This document shows, one piece after another, positions 21,300 to 34,132 of a stretch of 64,000 nt of DNA. The notes under the pieces are model-generated. The model was not told the DNA's origin. It worked only from the letters and a program-made list of their open reading frames with translations, and made no database searches. Source of the stretch: Corticium candelabrum (lineage: Eukaryota; Porifera; Homoscleromorpha; Homosclerophorida; Plakinidae). The stretch's first letter is position 1, and every line of letters starts with the position of its first letter. Both the position numbers and the translations under genes were made by a program. The DNA is taken from positions 3,323,318-3,387,317 of the forward strand of contig NC_085085.1 in NCBI RefSeq assembly GCF_963422355.1, written 5' to 3'.

Positions 21300-23500
21300 G
21301 CTATTTCCTGTACGTTTTTAATCTTCGGTTTTTCTATAAATCAATCTGCAGTGAGAATTTTACCTGCATGAGATGGCAGCAGTCATCTGTCTCTTGTGTT
21401 CTGTCCTTGTGTTGGATCTGAGTCCTGTGCTGCAAAGAGATGTGCAAAAAGTGGCGTATCTTTCTCTGCATGAGTGTATGTTGAGGTTTAGAGTGCAACT
21501 TTCCAGACCCGCCCACTTTTGATTACAAGTTGCACGATTCTAGCCGTTGCACGTAGAGGTGAATAAAGAGATTTGCATGGTACAGTAGAGTAAGGCATGG
21601 GCTGTGCAACCAACGAACAACGGTGATTGCTTGCGTTGAATATGTAACGCTGCACGATTGTTATGATTTCGCATTGGCAGGATAGTCGAGGCTACTGTCT
21701 AAACATACGGGAAAAAGTGAGAAAACGCTACGTCAACTGGAAGAGCGTCCTGTCTCAAAAAGGTACGACGCAGTGCTTGCTACTACAACAAACCGCGTCG
21801 CGGTTGATGACCAATTCGTTCCGTGGTAAGAAGTGAAACTTCAGCTGTCCACCTTTAGGCGATGTCCACGGTTAGGCGACTTTACCCTACTTCCAATTTC
21901 TCACGCTTCTGGCCGTTGCTTCGTTATATTATGGAAGAACGTTGTTGAACCTGGATTCCTCGAATTTGGAAGTGTCAGTAGCAATCGACAAGACGGTACA
22001 TCTCTGAATATCAGCTGTCTTGACAGGATCAGGCACGGCATGGCGCATGGAAGCAGACGGTGCGATTGCACGGGAGGTAGTAGTTGTGAATTGTGGACGT
22101 GGTATCGTTGTTAGTTGCTCTTTGTAGTAGTTGAGTCGTTGGTCATAGTTATGCTGAACAAAAGCAGCGGCGGTTTGCTTACATATATGGTGACAGGCAT
22201 TAGGGCAGTTGTTGTCTGTAGCGAACGAAAAGGTTAGGTTTGCTTGCTTTTGGTTGTTGTGTTTTGGTTTCGTTGCTTTTTGGGTTCAACATTCTAGTTT
22301 ACTACCAATGGAAGCCTGCATTACAAAGATGATCAGACTGAACACTCAGGAATTGCGAGGATATTCAGGTGATCTACTAATCTGACAGGATTGAGAATGA
22401 GTTCATCTCTGTAGGTGCTTGTGCTGACCTATTTTATTGCCTACATGGTAACACTTCCTGAGGATAACACTTCCTGAGTGTAGTGGCCCAGCCAGGGTGT
22501 TTGCAGCCATTGCCAGTACCCCTGACCTGGGGCACAAGGGTGACCCACTAGCGACAGGTAGCCGGTAAATTGGAGCTGGTTATGAGCGAAGCTTCAGCAG
22601 GCTCAAACTTTTGAAGACTTACTTTCGATCAACTGTGCATAGGAGACGACAGACTGACATCTCTCGCCCTGCTATACATCCATCCTAGTTTGATTGCCTC
22701 TCCGGAAATTGTTGAAGGTACACTCAATCCGTTCACAGCGCAGCACGGAAAGGATGACATTGAAATTTGAAAGTCTTGTTGCATAATATGATATGATTAG
22801 CATTCAATGTTGCGAACGGTTGTTCTGTATTAATCTTTGTCATTGTCCTCGAGGACTATGAATACACGTTTGCTTGATTTAATAAAACGCGATATTGAGA
22901 TTCAGGAGTAGTTTTACCCCGGTTTGGTGTGCCACGTGGGACAAAGTCCCCTAGTAATACTCCTCCAGCGAATCCTGGCTACGCCACTGGAGTGCTACGC
23001 CACTGGAGTCTAACCCCCCTCCCCATTAAACAGGATTTACAAGTGTAACTGCTTGGCTATCAACTTTATGTTCTGCTGGAGCTGAAATGTGTACAGTTTG
23101 AGTTTAGATTACAATTATATCCGTTTACTAAGACTTGGATACTCTATACTAATTTTTTCATATTAAGACTTGGATGCTCTACACTGATATTTCATATTCT
23201 TGCTCTGTTGCTACACCTACCATTGCTGAACTGAAACTGCTAATTTATCTGATTGTATTGTCTGCAAAGTGTCAATTTATTGTGATCAGTAACCAGAAGA
23301 ACTCAACAACTGTTTTATTAGAACTAGTGTTTAGGACAATGTAATGCTAAGTGCCAATTATGAGCACAAATTGCAGCAACTCAACTCTGAAAAGCATCTA
23401 TACTTATTTGAACAGCAACTTGTAATGATATTAGCAATACTAACAAAACTTCATTCAACATGTGCTTACATATTTGCGTACAAGTATAGTCCAACATGCA
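21300..23500. other. No supported gene
   Basis: Only short motif-less frames. A 20-bp tandem pair (CTACGCCACTGGAGT, near 22978-23010) and some TTGGTTT-rich sequence are present. An isolated frame at 21833-22114 has an even amino-acid mix but no recognisable domain. Confidence 0.35.
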
Positions 23501-23532
23501 CTTTCAAATAGCGAACATGGATTGGTTGGAGC

Positions 23533-25200
23533 TTAGCGTTCACATCTTGTAGGACCTCTGTTTGGCTTGGTACAAACTGTTGGTTCTTCATCATAGTACA
23601 GCCAGGATTTGCATGATAGTGAGCATTGGTGGAGTTTGGAAAGGTTTTCTAGTTTTATGTAATCCAACACAATTTCCTGATAAACAATGCATATGTCATA
23701 AGGTGGGTCGGCAACTGTTTCATCGTTTTTTTTGTAATATCCCTGTCTGCATCCAGCAAAATCTTTTATTTGATTTGTCAAGAATTTGACTTTGTATAGT
23801 CTTTGAGCCATTGGCTGTATGGGTAGAACAGCTGGTCCAGAATGATACAGTAGTGGTGGTGGTCCTTGTAGTGCTGTTGCTCTTGGATGGAATTGTCCAG
23901 GAAGCTGTGTGGTGGGGAATGGATTGGGCTGTGTACTAGGTGTGTAGTATGCTGTTGGTGGGGGAGTGTAACGTTTTGCCATTACGGTTTCGTTTGGTAT
24001 TCCCCTTGAAGTTGATGGATGAGAGAGTGCTGTGATGTATGTATATTGCTGTGGTGGGTTGGTTGGTGTTGTCAGCTGTGTGGGAGAGAGTAAGCTAGAT
24101 TTTCTCTTTCTGTCTCTTTGCCTGTTGCTGTAGTAGTATAGCTGTTACTCTTTATGCGAGGTTCTGCTGTTCTAGGTGTGGCAGTTGATTTACTCTCTCT
24201 TGGTACAGGTGTGAGTGTGGATATTTCTGATGACTCATTGCTCTTGTGGTTTCGATGACCTAGTTTCTTCCCTGCGTTTCGTGACATGCCAGCCATGGCT
24301 AATGCGGTTAAGTTTGTTTCTGTTGTCTTCTTGCGCTTTCCTGATTGTATCATGTCTCCTAGTTCACCATTTCTCATACAACTGAAACTCTCCAACTGTT
24401 TGAATTGCCTTGTGAACCTAGTCATATTGCTGTTGAATCAAGTTCTTCATATGCTGACAGAAAGTGACCATGTCAGTCTCTTTGCAGTTTAAAGCTTTCT
24501 TTATCATATTGTTGATTGCTTCATTCCGGTTTGTAGTGAAACGAGCTGGTGGATGTCCTAGACCTGCCTGCGCGTGCAGTGGTGCTATCACTGTCGTTTT
24601 CATGATGTCTGCCTTGCAGTTTGTGAACCAATCATGAAATTTTGGTATCTGTTGGTTATCTTGTTCTAAGGTGTCCCATTTGTTTTTTAATGAATCCAGG
24701 TGAGTTTCAAACTCTGCCGTTGATTTTGCATCTATGAGGCCTTCTTCATGCAGCCCTAATTCAACGAGTTTCTTGCCAAATACATCTGACAGTATTTCAT
24801 TTGTTGCAGAGACAGAAAGTCTGTGGTCATTCGTTTTCTTTTTGATATTTCTTTCAGCGCGAACGGAACACGAAGTTGAATTGCACTTTGAACATGTTGT
24901 TTCAGCCTTTTACTAAATTGTCTTCTCCATCTGCACCAAATGCTTGAATTCCGGATAGAGAGGGGCGACAATCTATGATTGTATTAGCCAGATAGCTGTA
25001 GGAGGTATCCAGTTTCTGTTGATGAATCAGGGTGGGACCAATGAATGTTGGGTGTTTACCATTGACATTTGTCAACATCAAGTGTTCATAGGTTGTCACT
25101 GTCACATAAAACTTTCCGCAGTTGAAGGTTGGATCAACTCCAAGTATGCTGCATTCAAACGAAGTGTCAGCACAGAAACGCTCGATGTCCAAAAGCTGTT
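23533..25200 (-). pseudogene. MULE-type transposase with C-terminal zinc-binding tail, frameshifted
   Basis: Read from 25192 downwards. The DDE core begins with [20 protein letters not shown] (first catalytic-type Asp), then FIGPTLIHQ and [12 protein letters not shown] (second Asp). After a frame change near 24910 come [15 protein letters not shown], then in another frame AGLGHPPARFTTNRNEAINN (about 24500-24570). The C-terminal part (23982-23533) has a Pro-rich linker, FLTNQIKDFAGCRQGY and PPYDICIVYQE, which resemble the zinc-binding tail of this family. At least two to three frame changes are needed to join the parts, so it is read as decayed. Similar proteins occur in marine invertebrate genomes as uncharacterised transposon-derived genes. 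It differs in sequence from the MULE genes at 15.3-17.8 kb and 37-38.5 kb. Confidence 0.65.
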
Positions 25201-25901
25201 AGTCTGTAGCAGGCCAATTCCATACTTTCTTGTGTCTTTTACCTGTTGTCTACATCGTATCATCTTACTTGTGGATGATGTGGTGATCCCTCCTCGTTCA
25301 TGGTACGTACACTTTTGAACTTAGTTTCTTGGGTTAGGTGTTGCTTGTTGCTAACGGATGTCAGTCAGTGTGCTGGTTTTAGTACGGATGTAGGGTATGT
25401 TTCCTCGTTTTCTGTTTCCGTGTCTTCGAACGTGGATCTCATGCTCACCGTGTTGGAAGTAGTATGAGCAACACTTAGCTGATATTCATGGCAACGATCG
25501 TCTGCCAACAGACTTGGTTATTTGGTGTTGTCTTCTACGCCTCAAATCGGCACTCTCCAACTGTTATGGCTGTACGAGACATACGCCAACGACGTGACGA
25601 TGGCCGTGATAAATTTCACACCTCTCTCAGACGTCACAATGAGCAGAAATCGAGTGTGATGCATAATTCTTTGTTTTGTATTGGCTTTCTAGCTTGGCAT
25701 GCCGCAGTCATCATGACATCGTTTCACGAGCCTGACCTTACTTTTTGAGGCGATTAGAGGCTCGTATGGTAGCAGGTGTGCACTCTCTCGCCTCAAAACG
25801 AAAGTCCGACTTGTGAGATGCAATCAACAATGTCATAACGCCAGCATCCCTATAAAGCTAAATACAACGAAAAAGATGCAATTCGCAGTCGATTTTCGTT
25901 T

Positions 25902-25916
25902 ACACACACACGCACG

Positions 25917-25951
<35 letters not shown>

Positions 25952-25984
25952 GTACACACAAGTACACACACGCACACACACACA
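25902..25984. repeat. (CA)n microsatellite, interrupted
   Basis: CA/CG dinucleotides with AGTACACACA interruptions. Open frames over it are artefacts. Confidence 0.9.
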
Positions 25985-26399
25985 CCCTCGTAGTTTTGAA
26001 TCGAGGAGAACACAGCGTCATATAATAAATTGGCATTACCATGGTATCATGCGCTCTTTTGTATTACCGTCATTTGAGTTCTCTAGACGCTCTATATCCA
26101 CTTCTTAGAAATTGCCACCCAAACAACCAAAACAGCAAATCGACTCATATCTCTTCATGCCTGTTGCTTATTGTAATTAATCCTTTTCGTTTTCCTTCTA
26201 TTTGCATGAGTGTCCTATAGGACTTTGGAGTATTACTAAAATCAAGAAATAGCAACTGTCACAAAGTACAATCTGTAGGTATAAGACACGTACTTGCATC
26301 ACGAAATCTGTAGAGCGAGAGTGTTACAATATTTTTGATGAAATGAGAGTTGATCCAATGAAGATACTCACTTGCACGTATAAATATTTTCCTGCTTAG

Positions 26400-28060
26400 G
26401 GAGATCTATCAGGAGATGCCAACAAAAACAACAACACAGCTGAAGACTTTGCCTTCAGCAATGAACAAAAGTAACGTAAGACCACCAGATGTCTTAGCAT
26501 TGCCCAATAGAACCTGCAGATGCTTATATCGCCACCCGGTGATATCCAATGAGGACTCTCGTTTTTTCCGCTCTCTCAACCACCCTTCCAGCTACCTCAC
26601 GTGCAAAAAGCGGTCTGTCAACGAGACTATATTTGCTTAGAAATTGGAGAGAACATTAGATATTGTAGATGGAAAGACCTTCTTCCTCAATTCACATGGA
26701 CGTGGCTATTCGTTTCCTTCTATGTCAGACTGCTTCAGTCCGGACATGCAGGACACATATAAGTTACGTATTTGTCTGAACTCTCGCTCAGTTCTGAGAT
26801 CAAGTTGCCCGTATAGTACTACTGGTCGTGGAAGCGGTAGATGACGTTGCATGATAACTGGTCTGGCTATCAGCGTGATTCTATCTTCCTGCCATATATA
26901 CTCCTGGCACCATGTATAGCAAACGACAATCGCTCAATATAAGAGCGGCGGTCCTCTTGGCGACCGGATCCACATACATTCCAACAACTTTTCTGTGTTT
27001 GCTGAGCCGCAACGCGTTTGACAGGCCTCTCAGATCGTACATAACGTCAACTCTCTTTATCCACGAGAGCGATGATGTTGACTGGTTTGCAGCCAGCATG
27101 TCCAGAATGATCTGATTGTTACCAAACCCAATACTTTCTCAGTTATTGTCCTCTTTGTTTAAATTTGTGTAAAACAAAGAAATTGTTGCAAGAATTCATT
27201 GGCATAGTTGATCGCGTGATCGTGTAGGAGTGCAGTTCATTAACTTCTAATTTGTCTGCATCATTCTTGCTGTTGTTCTTCAAATCCGAATGCGTCCATA
27301 TTTCATGTTGCACGTTTCTACTAGAATTCAGAGTGAAAGTACAACAGAACAGAACAATACGGCATATTGATCGATGGCCACCTTAGGAGAGGTGTAAATA
27401 AGGTGCTGTATTATGATCCACGTGAGTGAAGTGTACCTTTAATTATATGTATACACGCCTACACCGGTACAGTGAGCACAGGCAAAGTCGTTCCTTTAGT
27501 ATTCTACAAGTTCACTCCACGGCCATTGTTGTGCTACTGTACTGCGTTTGTAGTCAACGTTTCTCCTTTGTCATACTCTCTGGGAAAGGAATTTTAGGGA
27601 AAGCCAGCAGGCGAGATGCAGACAACATACGTAGCAGGAAAACACTTGCGACTTTGCTGTCATCAAGGTCAGAACAAACAACACAAAGGCTATCGTTAGT
27701 CTTGCCATAACCAGTCATTGGGCAATAGAAGTAAACCGCATGTAAATGCTCATATCGCCACCCAGAGACTGACACTTCACAAAAGACTGTACTGTCTGAT
27801 GGGCAAAAATTAAGATGCAAAGCAGGTGCACCACAACTCCCACTTACCATTTAGAAACTCGAATCTCTTTCGTATAGTAACAGCATGTTGAATCCGTGGA
27901 GAGTGTTCAACAATTTCGAGACATTTTCTGCAGCCAATTAAATTCCGCGTCCAGTTACACGATAAAACACTTCTGTAATGGTTATTGGTCTGTAACTCTA
28001 TTCGACAATCGTATTGTCTAGACAATGCCACTTCGATAACGGTTGATCTATCTAACGTTA
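26400..28060. other. No recognised gene; two related exon-like segments
   Basis: On the minus strand, 27554-27850 and 27810-28031 are open, with Cys/Trp-containing sequence (for example VSGWRYEHLHAVYFYCP, CNWTRNLIGCRKC). A shorter related string (GTGGCGATATAAGCATCTG, minus) lies at 26519-26537. This looks like pieces of a secreted or receptor-like gene with a duplicated exon, but no family is recognised and no splice model can be defended. Confidence 0.25.
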
Positions 28061-28428
28061 AATACTTCGGACTAATCCATGCCTATGCAGAGAAGCAAAT
28101 TAGCCTTTCCATAAATCTGGGCGTTCCGACATCGATAGGAAACCTTAATTCACGATATAAGCAGTACACGAATTACTTGGGCTAGGCAAGGACTCAATTA
28201 TTCGAGCAGACTGTAGCAAATAACAGGACTCACCTCAATTATTTAGCCACGCATGGTGCTTAATCAGATATTGAATCGTAATGCCGCGTACTATCGACGA
28301 TTTGAATCCTAGACAAATTTCTATCCCTAGGGACAGCCGCCCGAATGCTTAAGCAGTAACATACGGGCCTTTGACAGTAACGTCCAGCAACAGAAACGTC
28401 TCGCCACGAGGTTAGCGAAACTTCAACA

Positions 28429-28830
28429 ATGTCGTCGGGAGCAAAATTAGCATGCTTGGTTTTCCTTATCCTGATCTGGCTGACTGGACTAGTGTGTGCA
28501 TGGATATACAAGGCCAGGCTAGAGGAGAGTGATCCTGGAGACATTGCTTTGGCCGGAGCCATTCTTTACGTCTTCACTCTGACGAGTGCGTTAAAGTATG
28601 CTGTAAACAGTGGCATTAAGGACTGCGAGTGCTGCGGAAGTGTTGTGATTCTTCTCATTTTTGTATGTGGCTTCATACTTCCACTTGTCGGGTGCATACT
28701 TCTCATTGTCGGTGGGGTGAAGACAGCAGATCACGAATCAAAGGCTTTGGCCTTTACGGCTGCAGTTTGCGGAATCCTAAGTTTGCCTTTCAGCTGTTTG
28801 GTGTGGACATCGGTAATGTCGCAGGACTGA
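28429..28830 (+). CDS. Small four-helix membrane protein, single exon
   Basis: An intact 133-residue frame with ATG in a favourable context (ACAATGTCG). Four hydrophobic segments are visible: about residues 7-27, 39-57, 70-96 and 105-126. Loops are short, and a CECC cysteine cluster lies just before the third segment. The N-terminus is short and the C-terminus is only three residues (SQD). It resembles tetraspan proteins in layout but lacks a tetraspanin CCG large-loop motif, so no family is assigned. It has no stops, no repeat overlap and sits away from transposon genes, so it is the best host-gene candidate in the window. Function is unknown. Confidence 0.65.
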   Translation: MSSGAKLACLVFLILIWLTGLVCAWIYKARLEESDPGDIALAGAILYVFTLTSALKYAVNSGIKDCECCGSVVILLIFVCGFILPLVGCILLIVGGVKTADHESKALAFTAAVCGILSLPFSCLVWTSVMSQD

Positions 28831-29936
28831 AAAAGTTTGATCGATTGGACATGCATGCATGGTTGCTGTTATCATGTTAGTCTTTTTTGTATCTTGGTAG
28901 TACAGGGACGTGTGCTGATGTAGTGTGCGAGTGCAAGAAGTCTAGTGCTTTTAGATGGGAAATGGCTTAATTGTTTACTTTGTGACTATTTTGTAGTCTT
29001 TCTACGTTTGCGTGTGTGTACAGAGCGTGCGCGCTAGCAGGAAATTAGGTTGACGGTAGGACATACAATACACATGTGCCCGAAAATCCGTCGTTTTATG
29101 TGGAAGTTATTCGTAGCACCACAACATTGAGTGAGACAAGCGTGCACGTGGGTCTACTCTAGTATATGCCCGATATTGACGTGCCCACTCACCAACGTCC
29201 CTAGGGGCGCATCACGTCCACTCTTGACGTAAATCCTATAATTTCTGCATTAATTAATTGATAATGTCTAAGTTATTGAGTAAAGAGGTAGTTTTCAACT
29301 TTACTCATAATAACTTGAAGTCTTCTAAGTAAATGTTATTGATAATTATATGTTAGTTTAGGAGGACTCACAAGATGCCGCAAACGACTGAAATTATTTG
29401 GGAGGGAGTCACGTGCCCCTCTGCAGCTGCACCAGATTGTGCAGATTGAGCCAAAATTAGTTACCCAACGCACGATGTTGATGAGATAAGACTCGTAATC
29501 ACGGGACGTACATAACATGCGTGCTATGGGGCACCAAACTCGGAACACACTCAACTATGTACTCCGGTCTAGCAGAGCGGTGCATGGAGCGCCAGAAAGT
29601 GCTATGGCAAATATTTGGGCGAAAATTACTTGTATCTTGACAATTAATCACGTGATCAAATTTAATAAACAGGCGTAATCGTCCGTCGTTAATTAAAACC
29701 AATCCTCTCATTGCTGCAGTTACGTCTTTTTTTCTCTATGAATATGAAGTAAGAGGTGCATAGTTTTAGCCTTTCTTGATTGCTTTAGTTTTTGGCCGTT
29801 TGGGGAATGAAAACGACCCTTCTGCTGTCGCTGATGTATAGCATGCGCAAGCATTACCAGAAGCAACAGCTTGCAGACTCCTGGCAACAGCTCTTGGTCC
29901 CGTATAGATATGTAATGTCTTTCCTTTCGCATGCAT
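28831..29936. other. No supported gene
   Basis: Short frames without motifs. No repeats were recognised before the minisatellite. Confidence 0.35.
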
Positions 29937-29937
29937 T

Positions 29938-30332
29938 CTGAATACCTAATAAGTTTGAATACATAATAACTCTGAATACATAATAGCTCTAAATACATAA
30001 TAACTCTGAATACATAATAACTCTGAATACATAATAACTCTGAATACATAATAACTCTAAATACATAATAACTCTGAATACATAATAACTCTAAATACAT
30101 AATAACTCTGAATACATAATAACTCTGAATACATAATAACTCTGAATACATAATAACTCTGAATACATAATAACTCTGAATACATAATAACTCTGAATAC
30201 ATAATAACTCTGAATACATAATAACTCTGAATACATAATAACTCTGAATACATAACAACTCTGAATACATAATAACTCTGAATACATAATAACTCTGAAT
30301 ACATAATAACTCTGAATACATAATAACTCTGA
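29938..30332. repeat. 17-bp minisatellite, about 23 copies
   Basis: The unit AATACATAATAACTCTG repeats in near-perfect tandem, with a few units carrying CTCTAAAT in place of CTCTGAAT. On the minus strand the unit has no stop in any frame, which produces the long YSELLCIQSYYVF-type open frames; these are not genes. Confidence 0.95.
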
Positions 30333-30863
30333 GTGCGTGCAATTATTTTCTTAATTAATTAATATTTACCCTAAATGATTGTGAACAGTATGACTGTCAG
30401 GACGCGGGCCATCAGCAGCAGACACAATTGTTTTCTCAATTTTGGTATGCAGAACAACTCCTTCACACCTTCTCTCAACCTCGAATTCGTTAGTTATAGT
30501 TTACACAATATCGAAGTACACAGTATGTCTGCCAGAAAACTCAAGATTGAAACATTCGGTCGTAAAGTTGCTCATTTATGTCAACTTTGTAGCTAGCTTT
30601 TTTCTGAGTGGTAACTGCACTATAGTTCGCCTCCACCTCTGTACACTATAGCATTTGGCAGGACTTCATACCAAAATTTCAAACTTTGAATCACTCCTTT
30701 TCTCCCTTTGAAACGCAAATATTCTGGCTTCTATACTGCACTAATAGACGGTTTCTTCCTGCAAGGTCTTACTGAGAACACCAGTTATGTGAAACGTTTC
30801 TCCGCTAGCTGTCATTACGCAAAATAAAAATTTGCAAGTATTTATCAATGTTTATAGTTAGAT

Positions 30864-33121
30864 ACTGATCTGACTCGTAACTACAACCTGCTGGTTCAGA
30901 ATCCAGACTCTGTACCCGACTGGTTGTCTCAAGGAATAACTACTCTGATTCCTAAGAATGACAAGACTGACCATGCCAAAAATTACCGGCCTATCACGTG
31001 TCTGTCTGTCTTCTATAAGACCCTAACCTCAGTCATCAGGCAGAGGATTGCAGGGCATTTGGATCAGAGAAACCTCATGGCTCCGGAGCAGAAGGGTTGT
31101 CGACAGGAATCTTTTGGTGCAAAGAATCAGCTGTTGATCAACAAGCTGCTTACCGAAGACTGTAGGACCAGGCACAAGAGCTTGAGCATGGCTTGGGTGG
31201 ACTACCAGAAAGCCTATGACAGCGTGCCACACAGTTGATTGCTCCAATGCCTTCAGCTGCATAAGATCAGTCCAGTCTTGTGCGGGTTCCTGTCACGTGT
31301 GATGAAGAGTTGGAGGACATCTATGGTGCTTTCTTGCGGGAATAGTACTATCAAGACAAGGCTTATGCAGATCAGGAGGGGTATTTTCCAAGGTGACTCA
31401 CTTTCTCCACTTCTCTTCTGTATGGCTCTCAATCCTCTGAGCAAGGAGCTGAACAGAACCGGTTACGGCTACCGGATGACCACTGGGCATGGTGAGACTG
31501 CCAAACGTCAGCTTATCAGTCATCTACTTTACATGGATGGTCTGAAGCTGTATGGCAAAAACTCTGATCAGTTGGATGGGTTGTTGCACACGGTTCGTAC
31601 CTTCTCTGATGACATTCAGATGAAGTTTGGTCTGGACAAATGTGCTGTTGCACACTTTGTCAACGGCAGGCTATCTGGACACAACTCTGGAGTGACGGTA
31701 GGAAAAACGGACACTATCAAGTGTCTGGAACCGGGTCAAGTCTACAAGTACTTGGGTGTAGATGAGAGTAACGTTATTCAGCACAGCATGATGCGGAAGA
31801 GACTCCGTCGTGAGTACTTCCGCAGAGTGAAGGTGGTTCTCCGGACTGAGTTGTATGGTCGGAACAAGATTCTAGCCATCAATGGGTTTGCACTACCGGT
31901 TCTCACTTACGGTTTTGGCGTCATTCATTGGGGGTGCATGGACCTGCAGCAGCTCGATCGACGGACCAGAAAGCTCCTCTCTATGCACGGTGTCCACCAT
32001 CCTGCTGCAGACGTTGACCGACTGTACGCTCCTTGCAGTGATGGGGGTAGGGGGTTACAACAGATTGAGTCGACATATCAATCTTGTATTGTGAGGCTGA
32101 GCTGTTACCTTACTGACAGTTGTGATCTTTTCATGCAAATGATACGGGAGTGTGACTCTGGAAAATCTTCACACTCGATCAAGCACATGGCTTGTCGGTT
32201 TACTGCACAGCTGCGAAGGAGTCTTGCTTCGGACGACAAGTCGCAGAGCTTACACAGGAATGCATCCATCTCGGTTGAAGGTGGCTTCGAGCAAGCACCT
32301 GAAACAGATGCGAGACATTACCGTACGTGTTGCAGTTCTCTTTGTGTGCGGTCCTGGAGCGTGAAGCCTATGCACGGGCAGTATCGTCGTCTCACTGAGC
32401 AACCGCCTGTGGACATGAAAGAGACCTACGGATGGCTAAAGGCAGCGAATCTTTCTGCTGCAACTGAGGGATTGGTTGTTGCTGCTCAAGACCAAGCTCT
32501 TCGGACTCGGTACTATGAGCGCAACATTCTACATCGTGATGTTAGTCCTACTTGCCGCATGTGCAGTGTAGGCCTGGAAACAGTCGACCAGATTGTGGCA
32601 GGCTGTAGTGCTTTGGCACCGACGGACTACACTGATCGACACAATCAGGTGGCATCCATCATTCAGTGGGACGTTTGTCGCCATTTTGGGGTTCCAGTGG
32701 AGAGTAGATGGTACCGGCATCATCCTGATAGGCTTGTGGAGACGGATGACATTACTATGATGTGGATACCACCATCCCCACTGCCAGGAGGATCAAAGCC
32801 AATCGTTCAGACATCTGTCTCAGAAATATGAAGACAAACACTTGTCTTCTTATTGATATCAGCTGTCCTGCTGATGGCAACATTGGCAAGAAACATGCTG
32901 AAAAGTTGGCGAAGTACAGCGACTTGAGAATGGAGATAAGCCGCATGTGGCATTGTCGAACACTGGTGGTTCCGGTGGTCTTGGGAGCTTTGGGCACAGT
33001 GCACGCAGGTATTGCACGGTGGCTGGACATTATTCCAGGTCATCACAACCTGCAGCACTTACAGAAAACAGTGCTTCTGGGATCTACTCGGATCCTTCGT
33101 AAAATCATGTCTTCTTTCTAG
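30864..33121 (+). pseudogene. Non-LTR retrotransposon, 5'-truncated: reverse transcriptase plus RLE-like C-terminus
   Basis: Starts inside the RT N-terminus (VPDWLSQGITTLIPK, NYRPITCLSVFYK). RT blocks seen: VDYQKAYDSVPHS (catalytic Asp), IFQGDSLSPLLFCMALNPLS, and LLYMDGLKLYG where the usual second Asp of the xxDD box is Gly. A zinc-knuckle-like CRMCSVGLETVDQIVAGC (about 32550-32610) follows. The last block (32762-33121) reads RSDICLRNM...CLLIDISCPADGNI..KHAEKL.KYSDL, resembling the restriction-like endonuclease region of R2/R4/Dong-type elements. Disabling changes: a stop at 31236-31238, the Gly in the catalytic box and a frameshift near 32765. It is a dead copy, 5'-truncated as is common after target-primed reverse transcription. 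Confidence 0.85.
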
Positions 33122-33312
33122 ACAGCCGTGATGGTCTAAGTACTTCTGAAGAAGGGTTTGCTTCCGGTACTTGTAATAGACTTTACAAACCAGACTGATC
33201 TGGTTGAGCAGGACACACAGATACCTACTAATGACTGATGCAGTTACATCGGTCACATGATCTTGCTCTCAGTTAATCTGCATGCCCTATAGTACATATA
33301 TACCATACCGCT

Positions 33313-33493
33313 TCAAAAAGTGGTATGGCGATCTCCGCACATGCCGTATCGTCTCCGCCGCTTTTGATCCGATCGCTCTGTTGTCGGACAAATCGCAACT
33401 AAAACTTAAGTTCAAGCGAGACTTTACTTAATTCTTTCACGGCTGAGTACATATTCGGCATTTTTTACTTTTTAGTTTGTAATGTAAAAATTA

Positions 33494-33495
<2 letters not shown>
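33313..33495 (+). repeat. Dispersed repeat, copy A
   Basis: Shares GGCGATCTCCG, CTTTTGATCCGATC-like and CATTTTTTACTTTTTAGT blocks in order with 57600-57786. It lies just after the 3' region of the non-LTR element and ends at an AT microsatellite. Confidence 0.7.

Positions 33496-33496
<1 letters not shown>

Positions 33497-33549
<53 letters not shown>
33497..33549. repeat. (AT)n microsatellite
   Basis: Uninterrupted AT dinucleotide run. Confidence 0.95.
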
Positions 33550-33550
<1 letters not shown>

Positions 33551-33903
33551 CACAACACTTTATTATCACAGGGTACAGTAGTCCCTCTTCTCCACGGATA
33601 TCTCTTTTTGTACGTTACGTTCAGGCTGTGAAATTTGAGAAACGCTTTAGAGTTACCCTGACTAGAGAAATCACGTCGATCTTAATTAATTAATTAATTA
33701 AAATTGTATTTATTTTAAGCACATTTGATCCAACAACCGTCATCAATGCTATTGCACAGTTCGAGTCAATCACGAAACAGTATTCGCGATTGCTTGTCCA
33801 TGGCAACCAGAGACAATGGACGAAAAGCCAATCAGATAGATCATGAGCTATGTTGTGCTTTTGCTCTCCTAAAGTCTTATCAAACTACAATTTTAAAACT
33901 TTT

Positions 33904-34132
33904 TCTCTGAAAAAAGAAAGATGTAGTGCTTGTATAAATAGTAACAAAAACAAGATCTATAGATAATATGAAACAAAGCCAGACATCATTAGTGAATCCT
34001 TCCAATCCCCACATTCCCAACATTTTACATTTTGGGGGTTGGAAGGATTTACTAATGATGTCTGGCTTTGGTTCATATTATTTATAGATCTTACTTTTTA
34101 CACAATTCCTACATCTATTCCTTTTTTTAGAC
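33904..34132. mobile_element. Fold-back MITE, about 229 bp
   Basis: Long inverted arms: the core AAAGCCAGACATCATTAGT (left, about 33975) pairs with its reverse complement on the right (ending about 34071). The outer GATCTATA-type and GATGTAG blocks also pair. The loop is only about 20 bases around 34015-34035. There is no coding capacity. Confidence 0.75.

Noticed and set aside
29938..30332. Possible CRISPR array
   Set aside because: The unit is 17 bp with no unique spacers, in a eukaryotic context; it is a minisatellite.
29720..30342. Three long Tyr/Ser/Leu-rich frames on the minus strand
   Set aside because: Produced by the 17-bp minisatellite.
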